Source: Rhynchopus sp. YZ270_cl-10 (Eukaryota; Euglenozoa; Diplonemea; Diplonemida; Diplonemidae). Taken from it: a stretch of 64,000 nt of DNA. The notes beneath the pieces were generated by a model, which worked only from the letters and a program-made list of their open reading frames with translations, made no database searches and was not told where the DNA came from. How positions within the stretch are numbered: the first letter of the stretch is position 1; the number at the start of each line of letters is the position of its first letter. Of this stretch, positions 20,943-31,449 are shown in pieces. Position numbers and translations under genes: made by a program. The stretch is from positions 992,001 through 1,056,000 of the forward strand of contig OZ037862.1 of the NCBI GenBank assembly GCA_964035575.1. The letters are read 5' to 3'.

Positions 20943-23340
20943 ATGTCCCCCCTCAACCTTGAGGAGCTTTCGGGACACCTTGTGCTCGACTGGGCTGCCT
21001 GTTCGGCACGCCCTGCAAACCCGAACAGCTACTGGGAGACAGTTGAGGTATGTTTGTTCCCCTGAACCACGACGTTTCCCCCCCCCCTTTTTCTTGTGCT
21101 TTCATCCAGGGATATTGCTAACCATCGACCATCGCCCCACTGAATTTGGGGTTCCCCCCCTTTCCATAAACCATCGTACCATCGCCCCACGGTAACTAGT
21201 GTACTCGTGCACTATGGTACTATGGTACTATGGTACTATGGTACTATGGTACTATGGTACTATGGTACTATGGTACTATGGTACTATGGTACTATGGTAC
21301 TATGGTACTATGGTACTATGGTACTATGGTACTATGGTACTATGGTACTATGGTACTATGGTACTATGGTACTATGGTACTATGGTACTATGGCCAAGTT
21401 TTCACAACTCCGTGTGCTCAGACCACTAGTAGGCACCACCTATGATGCCTATGGTCAAGCGCCGAAGGAAAAGGAAACATGTAGCATGGCGAAAGACAAA
21501 AAGTAGCGTACCGTGCGCCTGCGGCGCAAGCTTGCAACCCACCCTTCCCATGACAGAGTTTGGCAGTAAACATGTGCAATTTAAAGCGCAAATTTTAGAA
21601 ATGTTGCGTACCGTGGCTTCGCCAGGAACATTTGGGTACCACGACTGCCGTTTCTTTTGTAAATGTACTGAGGTTACTGATAATTCGTGTGCCCCGTCTG
21701 CCTGGTGTAAATATCAGTGAAGTGCCGAACTCCGCAGTTGGACAACCACGGAATTCTTACATTCCGCCGGAGGCCCCCAACTTGAGCTTAGGTGGGGACC
21801 CGGGCGCGCGAAGCGCGCCCGGGCTCGACTGGAAAAAAAAAGTCAGCACTCCCCCCCCCTTTTTTCGACCATCGCCCCACGAAATCCCAAAATCCCGAAA
21901 GTTAGCAATATCCCTGGCTTTCATCCGGATGGCTGGCATCGTACGTCAGTCGGAGGTGCCTGCATTAATAAAATAACTTCACTTTCTTTTCTTGCGTCTT
22001 TTGTATATTTGAGTTTCTCACCCCCCTCACCCTCCCTCCCACAGAGAGTCCTTGACGAAACGAACCTCGAAAAATGGGGCAAACTTTGCGCCGCCATAGC
22101 GAAGGCACGCAAGCAGACTGCCGGAAAGGAGAGCTCCCCTGATGAGTTTGCACGGTGGCTGCAGGACACTGTGGCGGCGGAGGAGGCAGCAGTGTTTGCG
22201 AACGTGGACCCCACATTGCGACGTGATCTGCACAACCGCCTCATGAGCATGCTTCCTGGGAACGTCTCTGAGAAGCGCTCCGCACCACAAGAATGGGAGG
22301 AACCACAACAGGCGAAGCGGCCACGCACAGAGAGAGAGGAGCCCCAGCAGCACCCCGCAACAGAGGAGGCGCTCTTCCAGGACGACGACTCCGACCAGCC
22401 TGCGCAGCACAGCCAACACAGCCAGCAGTCCCGCGACGACGACGAGCCCCAAACCCAGGTCCGCCAATACGTGAACGTCGCCTGCCCCGTCTCCACCCGC
22501 CTTGCAGGAGTCTACGCGCTTCAAAAAGGAAGCTGCCACGGCTGCTGCTTCTGGAAGCACACCACAAAGGACTACTACCTCTTCAGCAGCCGCATGGGGC
22601 TCTGGACGATCAGCAACCGCGACGGGATGAGCAATGGTGTGGGCGCCATCAGTGCGCGGATAAGCCACGGCGGGCACCCTCCCTACGACCCTGCGATGGC
22701 CTACCAATACGTCAAGAACAACAAATGGTGCGAGCACGACGGCATCGTCATCACCCCCTGCGAGGAGGAAGCCAAGGAGACTATCACACTCGAAGTTCTC
22801 CGCAAATTCCTTTCTGCCGACGGCCATCTGACACGGAAGGGGTGTGGACGGTTGCTGCGGTACATCAACCGAGACGTTACACAGGCATCACCCACTGCAG
22901 AAACATGGCAAACAATGTGCCAATCATGCGGCACAGCGGGGCTTGAACTTACATTACCTGAAGCATGCCATTTGGTAGGCATTGCACCACCACCACCACC
23001 ACCACCACCACCACCGTCAGCACCGTCAGCACCGTCAGCACCGACAGAAGCGAAGACTGCGGCCTATAGAACAACCTCAACCGCGAAGCCGGTTCAAAAC
23101 GAACGTTGTGGCCGCTGTCGTGCCTGCAAAAACCCCAAATGGAAGAAGGCCTGTGAAGCGCGCCACCCTGTCTCCTCCCACGTCCGCCCCTCTGCAGCGC
23201 ACCCCCTCCCAACAAAGCCCCGTACAGACGTAGTCGCAGATCTCATCGGTGCACAGCCTCTTGCCCTCCAAAAGCAAAAACCCACCCCAGGCTATGCCTA
23301 TGGAGTGAAACTCACTGATGTTGTCAATAGTAAGAAATAA
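20943..23340 (+). CDS. Predicted nuclear protein with a short Cys cluster, two exons
   Basis: Exon 1 is 20943-21047 (35 codons, MSPLNLEELSGHLVLDW...). The intron runs from GTATGT at 21048 to CACAG at 22044, and exon 2 is 22045-23340 in the same phase, giving 466 residues. The N-terminal ~90 residues look helical. A polar linker (about 115-170) contains basic KRPRTER and acidic DDDSD clusters. A Cys/His-containing middle follows, then a Pro run (about 348-358) and the Cys cluster CGRCRACKNPKWKKAC (about 390-405), which resembles half of a CXXC-type zinc finger. A DNA or chromatin role is inference only. No family was recognised. Most of the 997-bp intron is the transposon 21107-21916; without it the intron would be about 180 bp. 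A start at the exon 2 internal Met (22009) would lack the well-formed first exon. Confidence 0.75.
21107..21916. mobile_element. hAT-like non-autonomous transposon inside an intron
   Basis: The termini are perfect 16-bp inverted repeats, CAGGGATATTGCTAAC at 21107 and GTTAGCAATATCCCTG ending at 21916. GCTTTCATC is repeated on both sides (21098-21106 and 21917-21925); this is 9 bp, or 8 bp with one chance match. The CAGGG ends favour hAT. The sequence CATCGCCCCAC repeats near both ends. There is no transposase. It carries the octamer array 21211-21394 and a GC-rich palindrome at about 21803-21824. Confidence 0.9.
21211..21394. repeat. (ACTATGGT)n octanucleotide array
   Basis: About 23 perfect copies of an 8-base unit lie inside the intronic transposon. 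The peptide frames across it are artefacts. Confidence 0.97.
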
Positions 23341-23535
23341 AAAGAGGCCATTTTTTAGGTGAACCTTTCAGTCATTGTAACGTTTTTTTTTTTCCCCGTT
23401 TCTTTGATAATCTGCAGGTTGTGTGTAGTTGTGTGGCGCAGTCTGCACTGCCATGCTTTTTTTAGATGGTGCAGTATGGTCTTAAGGTAGAAGTACTAAT
23501 AGATTGGAACGAAGGAAGATGGCAAAAAAAAAAAA
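23341..23535. other. 3' flank of the two-exon gene
   Basis: AT-rich sequence with T and A runs immediately downstream of the stop codon at 23338-23340. Nothing further was recognised. Confidence 0.5.
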
Positions 23536-24039
23536 CACGGGTCGGGAAAGATCTTTTTTTTTTTTTTTTTTTTCGAGAAAAAAAATCCTCTTCTCCCGAA
23601 AAAAAAAAAAAAAAAAAGATTTTTGGGAGAAAAAAAAAAAGAGAAAAGATTTGAAAATCCTGGGAAAATCCTGAAAAAATCCTGAAAAATCCTGGAAAAA
23701 TCCATGAAATTTCATGAAAAATCTCGAGATCTTGAGAAATCTTTGAAAAAAAAAAAAAAAGATTTTCAAAATCTTTTTTTTTTTTTTTCCCAAAAAGATT
23801 TTTCAAAATCCCAAAAATCTTTTTTATCTTTTTTTTGAGAAAAAAAAGATTTTCAAGATCTTTTTCATCTTTTTTTCTCTTTTTTTCCTTTTTTTTTCAG
23901 GATTTTTCAAAGATCTCAAAGATCTCGAGAGATCCTGAAAAAAAAAGACAAAAATCCTGAAAATCTTGATTTTTTTTTTTTTTCTCCCGAGATTCTCGAA
24001 AAAAGACAAAAAAAGACAAAAGATCTTTCCCGACCCGTG
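23536..24039. mobile_element. Fold-back miniature transposon in a poly-A tract
   Basis: The ends CACGGGTCGGGAAAGATCTT (23536 on) and AAGATCTTTCCCGACCCGTG (to 24039) are perfectly inverted and extend 22 bp. A runs of about 12 bases flank both sides, so any target duplication would be poly-A. The interior continues as a loose inverted repeat: CTCCCGAAAA and TTCGAGAAA motifs on the left reappear inverted on the right, with many copies of AAATCCTG between. It has no coding capacity. The superfamily is not assigned. Confidence 0.8.
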
Positions 24040-24499
24040 AAAAAAAAAAAAAGGAGAGAAAAAAAGCAAAGCAAAGGTGCAGTCTCTACACATCATTCGC
24101 ATAAGAGCGTCCTTTTGCATTCAGAGTCTACCTCGTAGTGTAGATATCAGAAAAAAATCGCCTCCATTTTTTTTGTTCCCCTGCACCTCAGTTTGGGTAG
24201 AGTCCAGCACCGTGCCTGCATCCACCTTGGTATCAGTTTATTAAATTCACTTTTGTTTCCTGGGGGGAAAGGTAGTGCACGAAACGAGTGCAGTGAAGTA
24301 AATCACTTTAAGGTTTCACCGTTGTTAAGGCTGACTAAGCCAACGGTGAAACCACCAAGTCAAGTCATTTATTTCAGCATGTTGGGAATGTGGTGGTGGG
24401 TGGGATCTGGGTAGGGAAGGGTGGACCTGGGTGGAAAATTATAGGGTTGGGGGTGGGGTGGGGTGCGTGGGGTTTTCTCAATCCCGCGTTTTACAAGTT

Positions 24500-24545
<46 letters not shown>

Positions 24546-25037
24546 AAACGGAGGTTTTCCAAAGCAGAGGTGCGCAGTTTGCAACTCTGACTTCACCGTT
24601 TTTCTTTTTGGAATAAAATTATGGAGAAAGTGCATTTTTCCCCCCACACAACTATGCCCCCGTTTTTCAAAAACGGAGAGCCAGCTTTCTGAGCAACTGC
24701 GGCAAAAAAAGGACCTGGTTAGCCGCATTTTCTAACAATGTTTTTTTTTTCTCTCTGAAGAAAAAATGCCTTTTTATCTCTCTATTTTGCCCAAACAAAA
24801 AGAGCGCCGAAAAGTACCAGTATTTCCAACAACAAAAATTGTTGGGATATCCCTCCTCTCCTTTCTCCTCTCCCCCTCTGCCCCTCTGCCCTCCCTTAGA
24901 ACAGTTCAAAAAAAGTAAAAAAAATCTCTCAATTTTAGAGTCCTCTCCCTCTCCCCTTCCCCCTCCATCCACCATCCACCTCCTTTTTTCTTGACACAAC
25001 TACCCATCTCTAGGTCAAACAAAAAAATACAAAAAAA
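24040..25037. other. Spacer with a stem-loop and a ~42-base poly-T run
   Basis: An inverted repeat GGTTTCACCGTTG / CAACGGTGAAACC lies at about 24315-24353, followed by T-run 24503-24544. From about 24850 the sequence is strongly pyrimidine-rich and ends in CTAG at 25013, 24 bases before the next ATG. That is an acceptor-like signal for the gene at 25038. No coding sequence was recognised. Confidence 0.55.
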
Positions 25038-26264
25038 ATGTATTTATTTGTGGGTCTTATTATTGCTGCAGGAAGCGCACCGCACCAGGAGATTAATGAT
25101 TGCAGATATAAGACGGACAAGGTGGCGTGCGATGAGATGTCTTTCTGCAACTGGGATGCGGTGCCGGGCACTTGCCTGAACTCCTGCGGGCTCTTCCCTT
25201 TCGAGGAGATGTGCATCACCGACACACACTGCCAATGGAGCAATGCCTCCTCTGCACCTTCTTCCTCTTCCTCTTCCACACCCGTATGCCAAAGAAAGTG
25301 CAGCTCCACCTACACCAAGGAGGACTGCGTTGCGCTTTCACATTGCGGCTACGCGAATTTCTCTTGCATTCAGGTTGGCGAGCATGCCACCGACACACCC
25401 AACTCCGCTTCACCCACCGCCACACCACCGACCAACCCTACCACAGCACAGCAATGCAGCACCCTCACAGAGCACAGCCAATGTGCCCTCCCCACCTGCG
25501 TGCTGTACTCCACGAACACCACTGCGCAGTGCACCCCGGGGTGTGCGTTGCTTGGTGTGGATGAATGCGGGGCGACACCGGAATGCTCATTTAACACAGA
25601 AAGCTCTCTTTGCGAACTCCGTTGCGCGACCTTTAATACGGAACGTCTCTTTTGTGAATCACTGAAACGGTGTGCCTGGGTTGGTGTAGGGGATGGTGGA
25701 CGGTGTGCATCCGAGGCCACCAATGTGCCAGCATCTCCAACCCCTACAGAAAGATTGGTCGAGACACGAACCATCAGCCCTACCGAATCCCCTACCATGC
25801 CGATCCCGACAAGCACCACCCATGGCTCCGTTGCGTGCTGGCAAACCGCCGCACCCACTACCAAACCTACACCAGCACCTACGGCTACACCACACTCTGT
25901 GTTTATGACTGCATCTCCTGGGGTAGGTGGAGGAGGGGGAGGAGGGGGAATGGGTGGTGGTGATATTTCATTCTCAGCCTCCTGTAATTGCACTGAATAT
26001 GGAGGGGAAGAGAAGTGGATGGAAATTCCGTTGTGGTGGTGGTGGATTATCATTGTCGGTGGAGCGGTCTTCCTAGGGATAACCACCTGTGGTCTTGTCG
26101 GGGTGTGTCTGCACCACAAACGCAAATCAGCTCAGCCAAAGGGCTTTGGCGCGCTCACAGAAGCAAGCCTAGTGGAGAACCAATACGATGAATATGTCCT
26201 GGACGATCTCCCACCCGATGCGACAGTCAAACAAACCATCCCCTCGCGGCATTGTGAGTTATAG
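25038..26264 (+). CDS. Cys-rich type I membrane protein
   Basis: The 408-residue frame starts with a short signal peptide (about 1-18, MYLFVGLIIAAGSA). The ectodomain to about 235 has roughly 30 Cys in repeated modules of the type C-x(n)-C-x-W/F, resembling plexin/PSI-like or knottin-like repeats. A Ser/Thr/Pro-rich stalk (about 235-300) and a Gly run follow. A membrane segment, about 333-358, begins with four Trp and is followed by HHKRK and a 50-residue cytoplasmic tail with Tyr and acidic residues (NQYDEYVLDDL). A surface receptor or coat protein is plausible but not identified. The ATG lies 24 bases after a CTAG acceptor-like site, and no intron is needed. Confidence 0.8.
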   Translation: MYLFVGLIIAAGSAPHQEINDCRYKTDKVACDEMSFCNWDAVPGTCLNSCGLFPFEEMCITDTHCQWSNASSAPSSSSSSTPVCQRKCSSTYTKEDCVALSHCGYANFSCIQVGEHATDTPNSASPTATPPTNPTTAQQCSTLTEHSQCALPTCVLYSTNTTAQCTPGCALLGVDECGATPECSFNTESSLCELRCATFNTERLFCESLKRCAWVGVGDGGRCASEATNVPASPTPTERLVETRTISPTESPTMPIPTSTTHGSVACWQTAAPTTKPTPAPTATPHSVFMTASPGVGGGGGGGGMGGGDISFSASCNCTEYGGEEKWMEIPLWWWWIIIVGGAVFLGITTCGLVGVCLHHKRKSAQPKGFGALTEASLVENQYDEYVLDDLPPDATVKQTIPSRHCEL

Positions 26265-27172
26265 AGCTGAAAGGGGGGTGGGTTTTTTTGTGCGAGGTTT
26301 TTTGATTTTTTTGTGCGATTATCGGGGATGGGGGGTGAGTATAACGTAGGGTTTTGATGACTAAGCACCCAGTGTATTTGGTTATGTGTGAAGGTTACAC
26401 TGTGCACGAGAGGGGCTTTTTGTGTTAGTCAAATTCTTTTAATTTGTGGATGTGCTGTATGCGCATCTTATGTTTTCTTTTGAATGTCAAAAAAAATAAA
26501 GTGCTCTCTTGGGGTTCGATATCCTTGGGACCCTTAGAGAAGCAGTGCCCTGCGTCAGCCAGATGTACGGTGAGGCGTTTTGCACTGTTTCAACTTTCAA
26601 TTTCTTTTGGATCCCGCTCACATCTTTACACCGTTTTTTCTTTGCTTTTGTATTATTATAGACGTGGTGTTGGGTTGTGTGCGTTCTTGAAAAAAAACTC
26701 CAGCTTTTTTGGTAAATTCCGTTGCGGAATATTTCCTGATTGGAAGGATTGCTTGTTCTTGTTTGAGGTGACTCGGCGATGAGAAGCTTAGGATTTACCT
26801 AAGTTTTTCTTTCCCGTGGACACTTTGTTGTTTTTATGGGGGATGTACCACTTCCCGGGTTTTGTGAACTGTGTGCACAGCAAACAATGCACGCTCATAT
26901 CTCTTCGGCTTTTTGGTTAGTAGTTATATTGTGGCGGGTGTAATGTGCATAGCAAACAATGCACCAAAAGGTGCGTTTGGGTTCCCTGCGGAGTGTGTGA
27001 GGGGGCGCATCTTGGCAACAAAAGCACGGGCCTTTTTCACTTCCCAGGTGTCAAGTGTTCCACGTCATCTGCCACAAGGTGCCTCCCTTGTTTGAACAAT
27101 ACTTATCGTTATGTGTGTATGTGTCTGTCTGTGTGTGTTTGATAACTAATAGGGGTAATTCTTGCGCAGGAG

Positions 27173-27203
<31 letters not shown>

Positions 27204-28339
27204 GTTATTTCGTTCATCCGTTACGTTCTTTCTGTCAATTATGTTGACACCTGCTCTTGCTTTTTTTTTTTTTGTTATTTTGCACTTGCCGTTTCTTCAA
27301 AAAACCACCTTTTTTCCAATGAGTTGCGCTTTGTCCAAGACAGCGTGCTATGCTCATATGCCAAAAATAAGAAAAAAGGTTTCCTTTATTTTAGCCCTTT
27401 CAACACTGCGTCTTTGGTGTATATGTTTTCCCTCAAATACTTCTATACAGAACCTGATCCGGGCAGGGGATTGTCATACAAAACAAACCAAAATTGTTGG
27501 AAGAAAACAACAGTTCTGGTTTGGATAACCATTCGTGAAGGGGGGAAGATGTGTGTGCACGAGAGTTGTTGCATGCATCTTTTTCCAGGTTCGTTTCTTT
27601 GTATGTTTTTTTTCTTCTTTTTTCTTTTTTGGGCCACCCCTTTGGGTTGCCCCGCGTCCCTCCAGCAAAAAGAGGACGTGGCATTTTATCTGTTCCCCCC
27701 TCCCCATTTTCCCCTCACGCTCAATTCACTTCACACCCCCAAGAAGATCCAATGCGTTCAGATGCTTTGTGTTCTTTAACTTTGCAAGATGTGTGTAAGC
27801 CTTATTTGTTTTCAAGGTGAATCATCACAGAGAGACTTAGGTTCATCTTATAAACCCTTTTTTTCAACTTTTTCCAACCTTTTTTCCCATCTTCACTTTG
27901 TGCGCCCTGTCGAGAGCCTCATTTAGCACCGTACTTCCAACACAGCGTTGAACGGAAACACTGTGCGCACGGTATTTACTTCTGAAGCTGAGCTTTGATG
28001 AGATTTGTCCTGCCTATATTGGAGAGTTATTTAAGGCCCGTGGGGAAGCAGTACTCCTGCGCCCGCCGATGCACGATGAGGGCGGTTACACTTTCAACTT
28101 CTCTTTTTAAGCGTTAGGTTGATAAGATGAATCTGCATGCGTTGCGTTGCAGAATTCATCATTTCAACTTTTCCTTTGGGAAGTCAGTGTAGGTTCTTTT
28201 CTAACTCAAAAAAAAGGATAATCCCAAAGGTCTTACCCCCTCCTCCTCCTCCTCGAAACAACACCATATCCTTCCCCTCTCCCCCTTTCTCTCCCCTTCA
28301 CCCAACCAAACTCAGAAAAAAGGAGCCCTTTTTATTAAA
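26265..28339. other. 2-kb spacer with copies of the dispersed repeat
   Basis: Copies or half-copies of the dispersed family lie at 26543-26600 (CGGTGAGGCGTTTTGCACTG), 27818-27856 (GACTTAGGTTCATCTTATAA) and 28050-28130. A (GT)n run lies at about 27174-27201. The final 80 bases are pyrimidine-rich and end in CTCAG at 28315, 24 bases before the ZMYND10 start. No gene was recognised. Confidence 0.55.
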
Positions 28340-29617
28340 ATGGAAGGATTCGCAGGGTCACAGCTTTTGATTCAACCTGAGGCGGAGGGGATGATTAAGG
28401 ATATTAAGCCGTTTGCGATTGAGGATGTCGGAACACGCGCATGGCAGACCCAACGAAAGCGTGTTGAACAGCTCAACTGCCAGGCACATTACAACACTTC
28501 GCAGGACAAAAACTCCGACTTTGTGACCGAAGCGCTCCTCTCCGAAGACAAGGTCTCCATCCTCATCCACGAACTCCTTGTCATGGAGCAATGGCGCACC
28601 CGGGTGTACCCCCTCATCCGCGACGATCTCCTTACCAAGAACCCTACCTGCGTCTACACGCTCCTCTACTACGAGAGTGTTCTCGCAAACCTTTTGGAGC
28701 TCGTCTTCTGGCATGAGGAAGGCATTACCCGTGCAGACGACGACCTCTTAGAGGTGCTGGACTATCTGTGGAGGAACATCGTGATGTTGAACACCTATGC
28801 GGGAAGTGATGACTACTGGCCGGACCCCTCTGACATGGAGGAGGCAACCTCGAAGGACCCAAAACGCCAGGAGGCCTACCAAAAGAAGCATAAATTTGAC
28901 TCAGAGAGGAGACAGCAGTTCACGCTGTGTATGACATCGATTTCGCTGTTGTGGTATATTGTGGATAAGGTGAAGGTTCTGCCTATGGCGGCACTGAACA
29001 ACATTCTGAAGAAGAATGATATGCCCGTTGGCCTGACCGTCCTCCTCGACAACCGCCCCTGGCTTCGCCGCACCTCAAAAGGAATGGAGAAGTTCAAAAC
29101 CAAGGAGTGGGTTCACGTCTCCGGGGCGGACCTGATGGTGGTCTGTGAATATGAAGCGCATACCTGGTTTCTGCTGCACACCCTGCTCTCGAACCCAGGC
29201 TGCAGGGAGAAGTATCAGTACACAACCTGGAGGAAGGAGCAGATCCTGAAGGCAAGGAAGTTTTTGAATGAGGTTCTCGTCGACCAGATCCCGCCTCTCT
29301 CGGAGGTGCAGCGAGCGTTGGATGAGCTGTCGTTTCTTGAACCGCCCTCTTCTGTTGAAGAGAAGTTCAAGACAACATTGGTCATCGAACCGTGTCCACG
29401 TATCATGGATTCCATCACAAAGCGTACAAACTTCACAACCGTCGCAAAAGAAGCCCTAGCACGTCTCTCCGACCCAGCAACCGTCATGGAACAGTCAAAG
29501 GAGATGTCCGCTATGCTAGACATGATCCTCGGAATGGATCTAGGTGAAGAAGGTGGCGAAGGCCTCTCTGAAGAAGCAGTGCAAAAACTGCTGACTGACA
29601 TGAAAGCGTCGAGGTAA
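28340..29617 (+). CDS. ZMYND10: ZMYND10-like axonemal dynein assembly factor lacking the MYND finger
   Basis: The 425-residue protein matches the ZMYND10 (DNAAF7) helical body from memory of the family. Recognisable are the start LLIQPEAEGMIKDIKPF, IHELLVMEQWRTRVYP (about 75-90), YYESVLANLLELVFWHEE (about 115-132), LDYLWRN (about 143-150), and a late segment on dynein-factor-type helices. In animals the protein acts in the cytoplasm with LRRC6 and a chaperone co-factor to pre-assemble dynein arms for motile cilia. The usual C-terminal MYND zinc finger (about 40 residues) is absent: the frame ends at ...TDMKASR. The stop overlaps GTAAAG, which could be a donor site, but no MYND-coding exon was seen in the next 700 bases. 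Homologues without the finger may exist in protists. No introns were seen. Confidence 0.85.
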   Translation: MEGFAGSQLLIQPEAEGMIKDIKPFAIEDVGTRAWQTQRKRVEQLNCQAHYNTSQDKNSDFVTEALLSEDKVSILIHELLVMEQWRTRVYPLIRDDLLTKNPTCVYTLLYYESVLANLLELVFWHEEGITRADDDLLEVLDYLWRNIVMLNTYAGSDDYWPDPSDMEEATSKDPKRQEAYQKKHKFDSERRQQFTLCMTSISLLWYIVDKVKVLPMAALNNILKKNDMPVGLTVLLDNRPWLRRTSKGMEKFKTKEWVHVSGADLMVVCEYEAHTWFLLHTLLSNPGCREKYQYTTWRKEQILKARKFLNEVLVDQIPPLSEVQRALDELSFLEPPSSVEEKFKTTLVIEPCPRIMDSITKRTNFTTVAKEALARLSDPATVMEQSKEMSAMLDMILGMDLGEEGGEGLSEEAVQKLLTDMKASR

Positions 29618-30348
29618 AGGGGGGGCCCAAGAGGTAATTTTCTTTTCGTTTTTAAATCCAAAGAAAAGGTCAGAAAAAAATTGGAAAGAAGGGTAAATTT
29701 TTTTTTGTCCGCTTGGTCTGTGCGATAATTGCCCATTGCACAGCGTAACTTTTTTACACAGCTTTTTTTTGTTTCAATTTTGGATTACTTTTTTTTGTTC
29801 CGTCACACCCTCTCTCCCCTGCTTTAGGAAGAGTGAAGGGTATGGTTTTCTTTTGGGTGAACTGCGCCTGCGTTTTTTTACCCTATTTTTTTATGTCCTT
29901 TTTAACTTCTTTGGGTTGCAATCCATATTTTACCCAAAAAGAAGAAAAAACGCCTTTATGCATTTTGCGGATTCCTGTTCTAAAAAAAAAACTCAGAAAA
30001 CCTCCCATTTTTGAACTTTTTGTTTCAACGCTTAAAGATGTGTATACACTTGTGAGGCTTATTCATCCTTCAACTTCCTCCTCTTCCATCTACGGAACTT
30101 CTGCTGTTCTTCATCATCTGCATAGTACCTACCACACCATGCTCATAGATGAGCTTGTTTGGTGCACTGCTGCTCCACGTATCTGTGGAATGCGTATACC
30201 GTGCAATCTGTTAAAGTAGTGTGGATTGCATACCAAATGAGTTCCTGATGAGGGTTTCAGTTATGTGTTGCGTGCCCATTTGCTTTGCATACAATGTCCT
30301 ATGCTTCTGTCCACACCCACACCGTATCCCCACAGAGTTACCCCCTGA
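29618..30348. other. Spacer between ZMYND10 and the WD40 gene
   Basis: T-rich DNA with a CTTGTGAGGCTTATTCATCC variant of the dispersed tail motif at about 30049. CCCCACAG ends at 30335, 13 bases before the next ATG. Nothing coding was recognised. Confidence 0.5.
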
Positions 30349-31449
30349 ATGGACATTGTAGGGCACTTTGAGTCAAGAAGCTGTGTGATAGAAGTGGATG
30401 GGAGCGCCACGCTTGCGCAGGTGAAGGGGAAGCTTCTTGCGGAGCTTGGCGTGCCATGTGTTCGGGGTGTTGGTGTGCGGATGAGAGGCGGTGGTGACAT
30501 AGGCAACGACGACGTGCGCATCTGCGATACAGAGATGGATGAGGGATGTGCCGTTGAGCTGTACTACAGCGGAGCTAACATCACTCCTGGCGTGATAACA
30601 CGTTTGCCAACCACCTACAACCTCACACTCTCTCCGTGCAATAGGTACCTTGCAGTTTCGTCGGACACCAATATGTCCATCGTCGACACTGAAACGCATG
30701 AGAGTCTGTGCAGCTTCCTTGCAGAGGAGACGTCGTCCCCAGCCTTCTCGCCGTGCAGTGCGTGGATTGCATCCATCACCGACGACACGCGGTGTATTGA
30801 AGTGCACAACGTGAAGACTGGGGCATTGGAGCACTCCTTCGGGGGTGCATGCGATTGGGGGAGGGAGGCCACCGCATGGTCTACCTGTGGAACAAAGCTG
30901 TTGTCGTGCTGCAGCAGGGGTTTGCAGGTGTGGGACATTGCAACAGGCGTTGTCGTGCATGAATGGGGTGACATCGTATCCAGCCAATTGGACAGCGCGT
31001 TGATGAGCATTGTGTCTGACGACAGGGTGGCGGTGCAGAGAAGCACATCCAACATCACTGTCTGGGACTACACGACAGGGGTGGAAGTACTGGTGATTCC
31101 ATGCGAGAACGTCCAGTACATAGCAGTGACACCAAACCGGTGTTTCATTGCAGCGTGCGACAAAAACTCTGTGCACCTCTGGAACAGTGAGACCGGTGAG
31201 CGTGTATTTGAAGACGTCTCACAAGGCGAGTGCTGGAATGACGTTGCTGTGTCCAATGACGTTGTTGCTGCCTACTCTCCCTGCAATTTGTGCGTGTGGT
31301 CCATCTCAACAGGGCAACGGCTCTGGTCCCGGTCTCTAGACATAGAAGAGTTTTCCCCCAACTACGGTGTTGCCATCAGCAGCTGTGGGGGTGTCGTAAT
31401 GTACGGTCAGATGGGTGTCACTATAGTAGACATCTCAGACCCGTGTTGA
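30349..31449 (+). CDS. WD40-repeat protein with N-terminal ubiquitin-like region
   Basis: 366 residues. Residues 1-75 resemble a ubiquitin-like beta-grasp segment (IEVDGSATLAQVKGKLLAELGVP, then a strand ending AVELYYSG). The rest reads as six or seven degenerate WD40 blades: LSPCNRYLAVSSDTNMSIVDTET, FSPCSAWIASITDD, WSTCGTKLLSCCSRGLQVWD, VWDYTTGVEVLV, TPNRCFIAACDKNSVHLWN, and a last blade ending IVDISDPC. WD40 proteins are scaffolds; the partner here is unknown. The single exon starts 13 bases after a CCCCACAG acceptor-like site. It is in the same orientation as ZMYND10 and the following gene. Confidence 0.8.
   Translation: MDIVGHFESRSCVIEVDGSATLAQVKGKLLAELGVPCVRGVGVRMRGGGDIGNDDVRICDTEMDEGCAVELYYSGANITPGVITRLPTTYNLTLSPCNRYLAVSSDTNMSIVDTETHESLCSFLAEETSSPAFSPCSAWIASITDDTRCIEVHNVKTGALEHSFGGACDWGREATAWSTCGTKLLSCCSRGLQVWDIATGVVVHEWGDIVSSQLDSALMSIVSDDRVAVQRSTSNITVWDYTTGVEVLVIPCENVQYIAVTPNRCFIAACDKNSVHLWNSETGERVFEDVSQGECWNDVAVSNDVVAAYSPCNLCVWSISTGQRLWSRSLDIEEFSPNYGVAISSCGGVVMYGQMGVTIVDISDPC

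Noticed and set aside
22978-23040. Poly-His start on the plus strand inside the two-exon gene
   Set aside because: It is the frame-shifted reading of the CCA run that codes the Pro stretch of the real protein.
26444-27820. Several frames of 60-200 codons in the 26.4-27.8 kb spacer
   Set aside because: Peptides are Phe/Cys/Val-rich readings of T-rich and GT-rich DNA and include copies of the dispersed repeat; no gene structure could be supported.
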